DNA of 64,000 nt, from positions 239,352-303,351 of the forward strand of contig NZ_FMCV01000005.1 of assembly GCF_900091565.1 (NCBI RefSeq), in the 5' to 3' direction. The stretch is from Micromonospora marina. GTDB lineage: Bacteria; Actinomycetota; Actinomycetes; Mycobacteriales; Micromonosporaceae. The notes under the pieces are model-generated. The model was not told where the DNA came from and ran no database searches. It worked only from the letters and a program-made list of their open reading frames with translations. This document shows, one piece after another, positions 42,790-50,265 of this stretch; positions within the stretch are counted from its first letter, which is position 1, and each line of letters starts with the position of its first letter. Both the position numbers and the translations under genes were made by a program.

Positions 42790-43450
42790 GGGAACAGCCC
42801 GCCGGATCGCCGCCGCGTTCGCCGCCGTCTGCCTGACTGCCGGCGTGACAGCGGTGACGGTCGCGGTGGTCGCCGGTCCCGGTCCGGGCCTGACCGGGTA
42901 CGTGAGTGAGGCGGGCGTCACCGACAGCGGGTACGCCGGGGCGTACCGGACGGGGATCTTCTCGGTGGCCGCGTCGCTGCTGCTGCTCGCCGGGGCGCTG
43001 CCACCGGGGGTACGCGCGGCGGCCGGGCTGCTCGGCGCCGGCGCGGTGGCCACGGTGCTCTCCGGCGCGGTGACGTGCAGCGAGGGCTGCCCGCTGCCGC
43101 CGTTCGAGGCGACCACGGTGGCCGACCTGGTGCACGGCGGGGCCAGCATCGCGGCGACCGCCGCGGTGGTGCTCGCCATGCTGGTGCTGCTGGTCTCCCC
43201 GGCGGCGGACCGGGGGGTGCGGCGGATCGCCGCGATCGGCGCGGCGCTGGCGCTGCCGGTGGCCGCCGTGGTCGCGGCGGCGCTGCTGCTGGTCGGGCGC
43301 AGCACGCTGCTCGGGGTGTCGGAGCGGGTGTTGCTCGCGGTGGTCGCCGTCTGGGGACTGGCCACCTCCGGCTACCTGGCTGTAAGGAGCCTCACCGCCG
43401 ACGGTCCTTCCGTTCGGACTCCGGACGGGAGTAACGTGTCGCGACGATGA
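42782..43450 (+). CDS. DUF998-like membrane protein
   Basis: 222 residues with about six transmembrane helices; GTG start lies within the end of the GST-like gene. YAGAYRTGIFSVAASLLLLA and VTCSEGCPLPPFE (two Cys) followed by DLVHGGASIAATAAVVL are typical of actinobacterial DUF998 proteins. No catalytic motif. The last codons overlap the ATG of the leader peptide (ATGA), and the promoter for the leader would lie inside this gene's end. Confidence 0.82.
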   Translation: MAEGTARRIAAAFAAVCLTAGVTAVTVAVVAGPGPGLTGYVSEAGVTDSGYAGAYRTGIFSVAASLLLLAGALPPGVRAAAGLLGAGAVATVLSGAVTCSEGCPLPPFEATTVADLVHGGASIAATAAVVLAMLVLLVSPAADRGVRRIAAIGAALALPVAAVVAAALLLVGRSTLLGVSERVLLAVVAVWGLATSGYLAVRSLTADGPSVRTPDGSNVSRR

Positions 43451-43524
43451 CCAATGTCTGGTGCCTCACCGAGCGCCTGTACGTCGACCTGCGACGGCAG
43501 GCCAGCGGCGTCTGTCCGGCGTAG
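43447..43524 (+). CDS. 25-residue leader peptide ahead of the DAACS symporter
   Basis: ATG ACC opens a short reading frame whose peptide contains LTERLYVDLRRQASGVC and ends Pro-Ala-stop. This matches the class of actinobacterial leader peptides with a (H/Y)VDL...R...A-S-x-x-C pattern that I remember being annotated upstream of sulphur-assimilation genes. Cys codons lie at positions 6 and 23. The symporter starts 50 bases after its stop. Nested complementary segments (GGCGTC...GACGCC and GGCGT...ACGCC) cover the last codons, so ribosome stalling at Cys could change folding downstream. TAACGT at 43432-43437 is a possible -10 for a near-leaderless transcript. Confidence 0.7.
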   Translation: MTNVWCLTERLYVDLRRQASGVCPA

Positions 43525-43539
43525 CTCCACGCCCCGACG
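43507..43539 (+). promoter_or_regulatory. nested hairpin across the leader stop codon (possible attenuator)
   Basis: GGCGTC (43507-43512) can pair with GACGCC (43534-43539), and inside it GGCGT pairs with ACGCC around the loop AGCTCC. The outer left arm overlaps the second Cys codon of the leader. This is the layout expected if translation of Cys codons controls expression of the symporter, but stem strengths are modest and no mutually exclusive alternative was worked out. Confidence 0.4.
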
Positions 43540-43574
43540 CCCGCCTTCCCTCTCCAGACCTTGGATTCGTCCCC

Positions 43575-44867
43575 ATGACCTCCGCCCTGCGCAGAATCCC
43601 CTTCTCCGTCCAGATCCTGCTCGGCCTCGTGCTCGGCGTGGCACTCGGTTTCCTCGCCCGCGCCGCCGACCTCGCCTGGCTGACCAGCACGCTCGACACC
43701 GTCGGCGGCCTCTTCGTCCAGCTGCTCAAGCTGGCCGTGCCGCCGCTGGTCTTCACCGCCATCGTGGTCAGCGTGGTCAGCCTGCGCGGCGTCGCCAACG
43801 CCGCCCGGCTGGCAGTCAAGACGCTGCTCTGGTTCGGCGTCACCGCGCTCGTCGCGGTGAGCATCGGCATCGGCCTCGGCCTGCTCACCGACCCCGGCCG
43901 GGGCGTCAACCTGGACCCGGCCGGCGCCTCCGCACCGAAGACCACCGGCTCCTGGATCGACTTCCTCACCGGCATCGTCCCGACCAACCCGGTCGGCGCG
44001 TTCGTCGAGGGCAACGTCCTGCAGATCGTCTTCCTCGCCCTGGTGGTGGGCGCCGCCGCGCTGCTGGTCGGCGACGCCGCCGAGCCGTTCGTGGCGCTCA
44101 ACCGCTCGCTGCTGTCGATCGTGCAGAAGGCGCTCTGGTGGGTCATCCGGCTCGCCCCGATCGGCACGCTCGGCCTGATCGGCAACGCCGTCGCCTCGTA
44201 CGGCTGGGACCTGCTCGCCCCCCTCGCGAAGTTCACCACCGCCGTCTACGTCGGCTGCGCGCTGGTGCTGTTCGTGGTCTACCCGGTGCTGCTGGCGGTG
44301 GCCGGCAAGCTCAACCCGCTGCGCTTCTTCGCCGGCGCCTGGCCCGCCATCGAGCTGGCGTTCGTCTCCCGCTCCTCGGTCGGCACCATGCCGGTGACCC
44401 AGCGCTCGGTCGAGCGTCTCGGCGTCCCCCGCGAGTACGCCTCCTTCGCGGTGCCGTTCGGCGCCACCACGAAGATGGACGGCTGCGCCGCCATCTACCC
44501 GGCGCTCGCCGCGATCTTCGTGGCGCAGGTGTTCGGCGTGAACCTGGGCGTCACCGACTACCTGCTGATCGCGTTCGTCTCGGTGGTCGGCTCGGCCGCG
44601 ACCGCCGGCCTGACCGGCGCGATCGTCATGCTCACGCTGACCCTGAGCACGCTGGGCCTGCCGCTGGCCGGGGCGGGTCTGCTGCTGGCGATCGACCCGA
44701 TCCTGGACATGATCCGTACCGCCACGAACGTGGCCGGGCAAGCAGTGGTGCCGACCATCGTGGCCGCCCGGGAGGGCACGCTCGACCGGGCCGCGTACGA
44801 CTCGGCCGGCAAGCGCGACCTGATCGAGCCGGTCGAGACCGAGCGGCTCGACCCCGTACCCGCCTGA
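43575..44867 (+). CDS. dicarboxylate/amino acid:cation (DAACS) symporter, probable cystine transporter
   Basis: 430 residues with the DAACS fold: AVPPLVFTAIVVSVVSLRGV, the Ser-rich hairpin FVSRSSVGTMPVT, and GATTKMDGCAAIYPALAAIF in place of the G-x-x-N-M-D-G-T of glutamate carriers. The GC(A/G)..YPA version resembles TcyP/YdjN cystine symporters as I remember them, and the Cys-coding leader upstream agrees. C-terminal DPILDMIRTATNVAGQAVVP is conserved. Glutamate or dicarboxylate transport is the alternative. A terminator hairpin follows. Confidence 0.88.
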   Translation: MTSALRRIPFSVQILLGLVLGVALGFLARAADLAWLTSTLDTVGGLFVQLLKLAVPPLVFTAIVVSVVSLRGVANAARLAVKTLLWFGVTALVAVSIGIGLGLLTDPGRGVNLDPAGASAPKTTGSWIDFLTGIVPTNPVGAFVEGNVLQIVFLALVVGAAALLVGDAAEPFVALNRSLLSIVQKALWWVIRLAPIGTLGLIGNAVASYGWDLLAPLAKFTTAVYVGCALVLFVVYPVLLAVAGKLNPLRFFAGAWPAIELAFVSRSSVGTMPVTQRSVERLGVPREYASFAVPFGATTKMDGCAAIYPALAAIFVAQVFGVNLGVTDYLLIAFVSVVGSAATAGLTGAIVMLTLTLSTLGLPLAGAGLLLAIDPILDMIRTATNVAGQAVVPTIVAAREGTLDRAAYDSAGKRDLIEPVETERLDPVPA

Positions 44868-44876
44868 TCCACAACC

Positions 44877-44912
44877 AACGGGTGCGCCTGCCGGGAAGGA
44901 GTCGCACCCGTT
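44877..44912 (+). terminator. terminator hairpin after the symporter gene
   Basis: AACGGGTGCG (44877-44886) and CGCACCCGTT (44903-44912) form a perfect 10-bp stem with a 16-base loop, nine bases after the symporter stop. It separates that gene from the Old Yellow Enzyme gene. Confidence 0.75.
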
Positions 44913-44936
44913 GCCACGACCGGAGGAGCCTGAAGA

Positions 44937-46004
44937 ATGAGTGCCCTGTTCACCCCGCTCGCCCTGCGCGGCGTCACGGTGCCCAACCGGGTCGCGCTGG
45001 CGCCCATGTGCCAGTACAGCGCCGGACCCGACGGCCTGCCCACCGACTGGCACCGCGTCCACCTCGGTTCCCGCGCGGTCGGCGGGGCCGGCCTGGTGAT
45101 CACCGAGGCGACGGCTGTGGTGCCCGAGGGCCGGATCAGCCCGCAGGACACCGGCCTCTGGTCCGGCGCGCACGTCGACGCGTGGCGGCCGGTCACCGCG
45201 TTCGTCGCCGCCCACGGCGCGGTGCCGGCCGTGCAGCTCGCGCACGCCGGGTTCAAGGCGTCCACGTACCGCCCATGGGCGCCGGCCCGCGGCGGTGTGC
45301 CGGACGCCGAGGGCGGCTGGACCCCGGTGGGCCCGGGTGACCAGCCGTTCGTACCGGACTACCGCACCCCGACCGCGCTGGACGAGGCGGGGATCGCGGC
45401 GGTGGTGGACGCCTTCGCCACCGCCGCCGGGCGGGCGCTCGACGCCGGGTTCGCCGCCGTGGAGATCCACGCCGCGCACGGCTACCTGCTGCACGAGTTC
45501 CTGTCCCCGCTGACCAACCGGCGCACCGACGGCTGGGGCGGTGACCGGGCCGCCCGGATGCGGCTCACGCTGGAGGTGGCCCGCGCGGTACGCGCCGCCG
45601 TCGGCGAGTCGGTGCCGGTGCTGACCCGGATCTCCGCCACCGACTGGACCGACGGCGGCTGGACCGTCGACGACAGCGTGGTGCTCGCCGGGGAACTGGC
45701 CGCCGCCGGGGTCGACCTGGTCGACACGTCCTCCGGCGGCGCGGCGGTCCAGGCGTCCATCCCGGTCGGCCCCGGCTACCAGGTGCCGCTGGCCGCCCGG
45801 ATCCGTCGCGACGCCGGGGTGCCGACCGGCGCCGTCGGCATGATCGTCGAGCCCGAGCAGGCCGAGCAGATCGTGGCCGGCGGCGAGGCGGACCTGGTGC
45901 TGCTGGGCCGGGAACTGCTGCGCGACCCGTACTGGCCCCACCGCGCCGCAGCCAAGCTGGGAGCCACCCCAACCTGGCCCGACCAGTACACCCGAGCCGT
46001 CTGA
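44937..46004 (+). CDS. NADH:flavin oxidoreductase, Old Yellow Enzyme family (YqjM type)
   Basis: 355 residues; GGAGGAGCC precedes ATG. FMN/substrate residues: ALAPMCQYSAGPDGLPTDWH (the Cys typical of YqjM-class ene-reductases), EATAVVPEGRISPQDTGLW, IHAAHGYLLHEFLSPLTNRR and TDGWGGDRAARMRLTLEV, and GMIVEPEQAEQIV. Members reduce activated C=C bonds; the physiological substrate is unknown. It is convergent with the fused ABC exporter, with a strong bidirectional hairpin between. Confidence 0.95.
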   Translation: MSALFTPLALRGVTVPNRVALAPMCQYSAGPDGLPTDWHRVHLGSRAVGGAGLVITEATAVVPEGRISPQDTGLWSGAHVDAWRPVTAFVAAHGAVPAVQLAHAGFKASTYRPWAPARGGVPDAEGGWTPVGPGDQPFVPDYRTPTALDEAGIAAVVDAFATAAGRALDAGFAAVEIHAAHGYLLHEFLSPLTNRRTDGWGGDRAARMRLTLEVARAVRAAVGESVPVLTRISATDWTDGGWTVDDSVVLAGELAAAGVDLVDTSSGGAAVQASIPVGPGYQVPLAARIRRDAGVPTGAVGMIVEPEQAEQIVAGGEADLVLLGRELLRDPYWPHRAAAKLGATPTWPDQYTRAV

Positions 46005-46015
46005 CCTTGCGCGTC

Positions 46016-46070
46016 GATCATGAGGTTGGCGGCGGACGGCGTCCGATTTGTCGCCGCCAACCTCATGATC
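46016..46070. repeat. perfect 19-bp inverted repeat between convergent genes
   Basis: GATCATGAGGTTGGCGGCG (46016-46034) and its exact complement (46052-46070) enclose a 17-base loop. It lies midway between two convergent stop codons and would work as a bidirectional terminator. The GATCATGAGGTTGGCGGC text is one I recall as a dispersed Micromonosporaceae palindrome; copy number cannot be checked here. Confidence 0.93.
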
Positions 46071-46086
46071 AACCAGGAAGACGCGG

Positions 46087-49000
46087 TCAGCCGGCCAGGT
46101 GGTTCCAGCGGGGTTCCAGGTCGGTCCAGGTGCCCTGGTCGGCCACCGTGCCGTCGATCAGCACCACCACGTGGTCGGCCCGGACCAGCGCGGCCCGCTT
46201 CGCGGTCGAGCCGACCACTGTGACCCCGTGTTCGCGCAGCGCCGCCCACAGCGCCAGCTCCGTGCCCACGTCCAGCGCCGACGACACGTCGTCGGCCACC
46301 AGCAGCTCGGTACGCGGAGCGAGCGCCCGGGCCAGCGCCAGCCGCTGGAGCTGACCGCCTGACAACCGGGTGCCCTTGTGCCCGATCAGCAGACCGAGCC
46401 CGCCCCCGGCCGCGGCCAGGTCGTGTTCGAGCTGGGCGGTCGAGACCGCCCCCGCGGCGTCCACCTGGTGGCCGAGCGCGATGTTGTCGGCCACCGTGCC
46501 GGAGAGCACCCGGGGCAGCTGGCCCACGTACCCGACCTGGTTGGGGCGCAGGAACATCTCCGGTTCGGTGACCGGGTCGCCGTTCCAGCGCAGCTCGCCG
46601 ACGTGGTGCACGATCCCGGCGAGCGCCCGCAGCAGCGACGACTTGCCGGACCCGACCGGGCCGACGACCAGCACCAACTGTCCGCGCTCGACCACCAGGT
46701 CGACGTCGCGGACGGCGAGCGTGCCGTCGGAGTGCAGCGCGCCGAAGCCGGACAGTTCCAGGCGGCGCAGCGGGTGCCGGGGCGGCGGCTCGGGCGCGGG
46801 CGCGGTGCCGGCGACCAGGTCCAGTCCGGGCACCGGCGCCGCGTACACGGCCTCGCCGGTCATCGCCACCGTCCGCCTGGTCCACACCCGTGCCGACGGG
46901 TACTGCGACACCAGTGACGCGGTGGTCCACGCGAACCAGCGGGCTGCGCCCAGGGTGGAGACGGCCACGAGCGTGGCCCCGGCGGACAGCTCACCGGCCA
47001 GGTAGAGCGCCCACGCGCCGATCGGCAGCAGACCACTCGCCACCGACGGGGTGGACCGCGCCCACACCTGCATGGCGATCTCGCGCCGCTGCCGCTCGCT
47101 GCGGACCTCGTCCAGCCGGGCGAGGTGGCGCAGCACCGGGCGGGTCGCGCCGGCCAGCTTCACCGTACGGGCGGCGGACAGCGCGGAGACCAGCGCGGTG
47201 GCGAACGCGGCGCGCGCCTTCACCGTGCCGGCGGCGGTGCGTTCCAGCTTCGGTCCGAACAGCGTCGCCGCCAGCCCGGAGACCACCATCGTGCCGACGA
47301 AGAACAGCGCCGGTACGAGACTCCCCGTCACCAGCGTCATGGCGACCACGATGACCAGCGAGATGACCTGGTCCATCAGGTTGTCGGCGAGGCGCACCAC
47401 CCGTTCGGTGTCGCCGCCCTGGGCCACCACCTCGGCCGGGGTGTGCCCGCTGACCCGGCGCGCGCCGGTCTGCCCGTGCACCAGCCGGGCGCTGATCCGC
47501 AGCATCTGCCGGATCCACCACTGCGGGAACCACAGGTTGGTCAGGTACGGCAACGGCAGCACCACCAGCAGCGCGGCCACGATGCCCAGCGCCGGCAGCC
47601 ACGGGTCGCCGCCGCCGACCAGGTCGGCCCAGAGCCACGGCAGGACCGCGCCGTCCAGGCCGAGCACCGTCATCACGACGAACAGACCGACCGAGAGCAG
47701 GCCGTACCGCGGGTCGTTGGTGCCCAGCCGGAAGATCTCCCGCATGGTCCGCGCGGGCGGCGTGGGCGGCGCCGGTGGCGGGTCGGCGCGCGGCACGGCC
47801 GCCGGCCGGGTCGCGGGCGCGGTCGGTGTGGCGGGCGCGTCGTCCCAGGCGGGCACGTCGAGCAGGTCCACGCCGCCGCGCCGGGCGCCCACCCCGGCGT
47901 ACGCCCCGGCGTGGCTGGTGGCGAGCAGCTCGGCGAAGCGGGCCGACTCGCGCAGCGGACCGGCCTCCAGCACCGCGCCGTCGGCCATCACCACCACCTC
48001 GTCGCAGCGGCGCACCGAGGAGAGCCGGTGCGCGATGACGATGCCGATCCGGTCGGTGAGCAGCCGTTCGGTGGCCTCGCGTACCCGGTTCTCGGTGACC
48101 GGGTCGAGCCGCGCGGTGGCCTCGTCGAGGATCACCACGTGCGGGTCGCGGACCAGGATGCGGGCGAACGCGACGAGTTGCTCCTGCCCGGCGGAGAGCA
48201 CGTACCCGCCGTCGCCGAGCCGGGTGTGCACGCCGTCGGGCAGCTCGGCGATCCAGCCGGCCAGGCCCAGCTCGGCGAGCGCCCGCTCGGCGGCGTCCAG
48301 CAGTTCCGGATCGAACAGCGCCACGTTCTCGGCGAGCGTGCCGGCCAGGATCTCGGTGCGCTGCGGCACCACGGCGATCCACCGGCGCAGCTCCTCCACG
48401 TCCAGGTCGACCAGGTCGGTGCCGCCGAGGAACACCGCGCCGCGCGGCACGTCGACCGCCCGGGTGAGCACCTTGGCCAGCGTCGACTTGCCCGAGCCGG
48501 TCCGCCCGACGAGGGCGTACGAGCGCCCGCGGACGAAGTCGAGACGCACGTCGCGCAGCGCCGGCCCGCGGTCGTCCCCGCCGGCCGGGTAGCGGTAGGT
48601 GAGCCCGCGCACGGTCAGGTCGCCGTCGACCGGGGCCTCGCCGCCGTCCGGCTCCTGCGGCGATCCGGCGAGCAGTTGCACCCGGCCCCACGCGCCCAAC
48701 GCCTGTTGCAGGTGCGGCACCCAGCGGGCGATCTGCTCGACCGTCGCGCCGAACGCGACGGCCAGCAGCCAGATCGCGGTGAGCCGCGCGGCGTCCACCC
48801 GGCCGGTGGCCAGCGCCCACGCGCCGCCCAGCACCACGCCCGCGACGCCGAGCCCGACCGCGCCGGCGGCGATCGCGGTGACCCGCGCGGAGAGCCGGAA
48901 GACCCGGACGCACCGGGCGATCACCTCGGCCGCGCGGCGGGCGTAGAGGCGCAGCACGTACGGCCGGGCGAGGCTGGTGCGCACGTCGTCCTGCCCGTGC

Positions 49001-49572
49001 ACCGCCTCCTCCATCACGGCCGCGAGGTCGGACCACGCCTCCTCCTCGGCCATCCGGGCCGGGGCGATACGGGCGGTCGGGCGGCGCAGCGTCACCGCGA
49101 GCAGCGCGGTGAGCAGGATCATGCCGACACCCGCGGGCCACCAGACGATCAGCGCGCCCACCAGCGACAGGGCGCAGACCGCGAGACCCTGCGCCAGCCG
49201 TACGCCGGTGTTCCGCATCTCGGCGGCGACCTGGTAGACGTCGTTGTCGATCCGGTCGAGCAGCTCGCCGACCGGCGTGGTCTCCAGGGTGGGCAGGTCC
49301 TGGCCGAGCGCGACCCGGCAGAGCCGCCGCCGCACGTCGGCCGACCAGTCGGCGGTGAGCCGGGCCATGATCAGGCCGATCAGCAGGTCAGTGACGACAG
49401 CCGCGACGAGCGCCGCGGCGAGCGCGACGAACCAGCCGGACGAACGGTGCACCAGCACCGGCCCGGCCAGCGCGGCGGCGGCCGCCTGGCCACCGGCGCC
49501 GAGCACGATCAGCAGCAGGACCGCCGCCATCCGCCGGGGCGCCGTGGCCCAGAGATCTCGGAGCAGGCGCAT
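46087..49572 (-). CDS. fused ABC exporter (TMD-NBD-TMD-NBD) with a degenerate second NBD
   Basis: 1161 residues; GGAGG precedes ATG. First half: six-helix membrane domain, Walker A GRTGSGKSTLAK, signature LSAGQEQLVAFARI, Walker B VVILDEATARLD, H-loop VIAHRLSSV. A Pro/Ala linker (about residues 590-640) leads to a second membrane domain, then Walker A GPVGSGKSSLLRAL, signature LSGGQLQRLALARAL, Walker B LLVADDVSSALD (Asp instead of catalytic Glu) and VTVVGSTAKRAA with no H-loop His. So only one ATP site should be fully active, as in heterodimeric exporters such as TM287/288, here on one chain. Likely exports a drug or lipid. TetR and YhgE genes lie upstream on the same strand. Confidence 0.95.
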   Translation of the reverse strand: MRLLRDLWATAPRRMAAVLLLIVLGAGGQAAAAALAGPVLVHRSSGWFVALAAALVAAVVTDLLIGLIMARLTADWSADVRRRLCRVALGQDLPTLETTPVGELLDRIDNDVYQVAAEMRNTGVRLAQGLAVCALSLVGALIVWWPAGVGMILLTALLAVTLRRPTARIAPARMAEEEAWSDLAAVMEEAVHGQDDVRTSLARPYVLRLYARRAAEVIARCVRVFRLSARVTAIAAGAVGLGVAGVVLGGAWALATGRVDAARLTAIWLLAVAFGATVEQIARWVPHLQQALGAWGRVQLLAGSPQEPDGGEAPVDGDLTVRGLTYRYPAGGDDRGPALRDVRLDFVRGRSYALVGRTGSGKSTLAKVLTRAVDVPRGAVFLGGTDLVDLDVEELRRWIAVVPQRTEILAGTLAENVALFDPELLDAAERALAELGLAGWIAELPDGVHTRLGDGGYVLSAGQEQLVAFARILVRDPHVVILDEATARLDPVTENRVREATERLLTDRIGIVIAHRLSSVRRCDEVVVMADGAVLEAGPLRESARFAELLATSHAGAYAGVGARRGGVDLLDVPAWDDAPATPTAPATRPAAVPRADPPPAPPTPPARTMREIFRLGTNDPRYGLLSVGLFVVMTVLGLDGAVLPWLWADLVGGGDPWLPALGIVAALLVVLPLPYLTNLWFPQWWIRQMLRISARLVHGQTGARRVSGHTPAEVVAQGGDTERVVRLADNLMDQVISLVIVVAMTLVTGSLVPALFFVGTMVVSGLAATLFGPKLERTAAGTVKARAAFATALVSALSAARTVKLAGATRPVLRHLARLDEVRSERQRREIAMQVWARSTPSVASGLLPIGAWALYLAGELSAGATLVAVSTLGAARWFAWTTASLVSQYPSARVWTRRTVAMTGEAVYAAPVPGLDLVAGTAPAPEPPPRHPLRRLELSGFGALHSDGTLAVRDVDLVVERGQLVLVVGPVGSGKSSLLRALAGIVHHVGELRWNGDPVTEPEMFLRPNQVGYVGQLPRVLSGTVADNIALGHQVDAAGAVSTAQLEHDLAAAGGGLGLLIGHKGTRLSGGQLQRLALARALAPRTELLVADDVSSALDVGTELALWAALREHGVTVVGSTAKRAALVRADHVVVLIDGTVADQGTWTDLEPRWNHLAG

Positions 49573-49661
49573 GGAGGGTCCTCCGGACTCGGATCGGTGG
49601 GGCGGTGTCCCCAGCCTCGTCCTCACGACGGCCCGGATTCAACCGAATTACCGGCCCTTGG

Positions 49662-50255
49662 TCAGGTCCGGGCGACCCGCCGGACGATGCCGAGCAGCGA
49701 CTCCTGCACCTCGTCGATCGGCCGCTCCGGCGAGAAGACCAGCCAGTCCACGGCCACCACCAGCCCGACGCCGAACAGCGCCGAACTCGCGGTACGCACG
49801 TCCAGGTCGGCGGGCAGGTCACCGCTGTCCACCCCGGCCTGCACCGTGTCGGCGATCACCGCGATGGCCTCGCCGCGCAGCAGCCGCAGCGTCTGCTGCC
49901 ACTCCCGGTTGGTCCGCCACATCTCCGAGAGCAGCAGCTGGGCGAAGGCGCGGTAGCGGCGGATGTACTCCAGCTGGGCCCGGACCAGCGCGCCGAGCGC
50001 CTCCAGCGGCGGCAGCCCGTCGACGGCGGCCCGGAACTCGGCGGTGAGCAGGCCGACGCCGTGCCGCAGCAGCTCCTCGAACAGGACGGTCTTTGATTCG
50101 AAGTTGTAGTAGACGGTCCCCTTGGCCACGCCGGCCCGGGCCGCGATGTGGTCCACGGTGGTGGCCGAGAAGCCCTGCTCGGCGATGAGGTCCACCGCCG
50201 CCACGAAGAGGCGCTGGCGGGTGTCCTCGCGCCGGCGCGTCCGTCCGTCCGTCAC
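49662..50255 (-). CDS. TetR family transcriptional regulator
   Basis: 197 residues from GTG. The HTH is near residues 10-55: RQRLFVAAVDLIAEQGFSAT and VDHIAARAGVAKGTVYYNFE. The C-terminal ligand domain (YIRRYRAFAQLLLSEMWR, LFGVGLVVAVDWLVFSPE) is the type found in drug-efflux repressors. It lies ten bases behind the YhgE gene and 90 bases before the fused exporter, all on one strand. The palindrome in front of the ABC ATPase gene is the likely operator. Confidence 0.94.
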   Translation of the reverse strand: MTDGRTRRREDTRQRLFVAAVDLIAEQGFSATTVDHIAARAGVAKGTVYYNFESKTVLFEELLRHGVGLLTAEFRAAVDGLPPLEALGALVRAQLEYIRRYRAFAQLLLSEMWRTNREWQQTLRLLRGEAIAVIADTVQAGVDSGDLPADLDVRTASSALFGVGLVVAVDWLVFSPERPIDEVQESLLGIVRRVART

Positions 50256-50265
50256 CGGCTCATCC

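Noticed and set aside
47125..49956. A plus-strand frame of over 900 codons over the fused exporter
   Set aside because: Antisense shadow of a gene with two full sets of ABC motifs.
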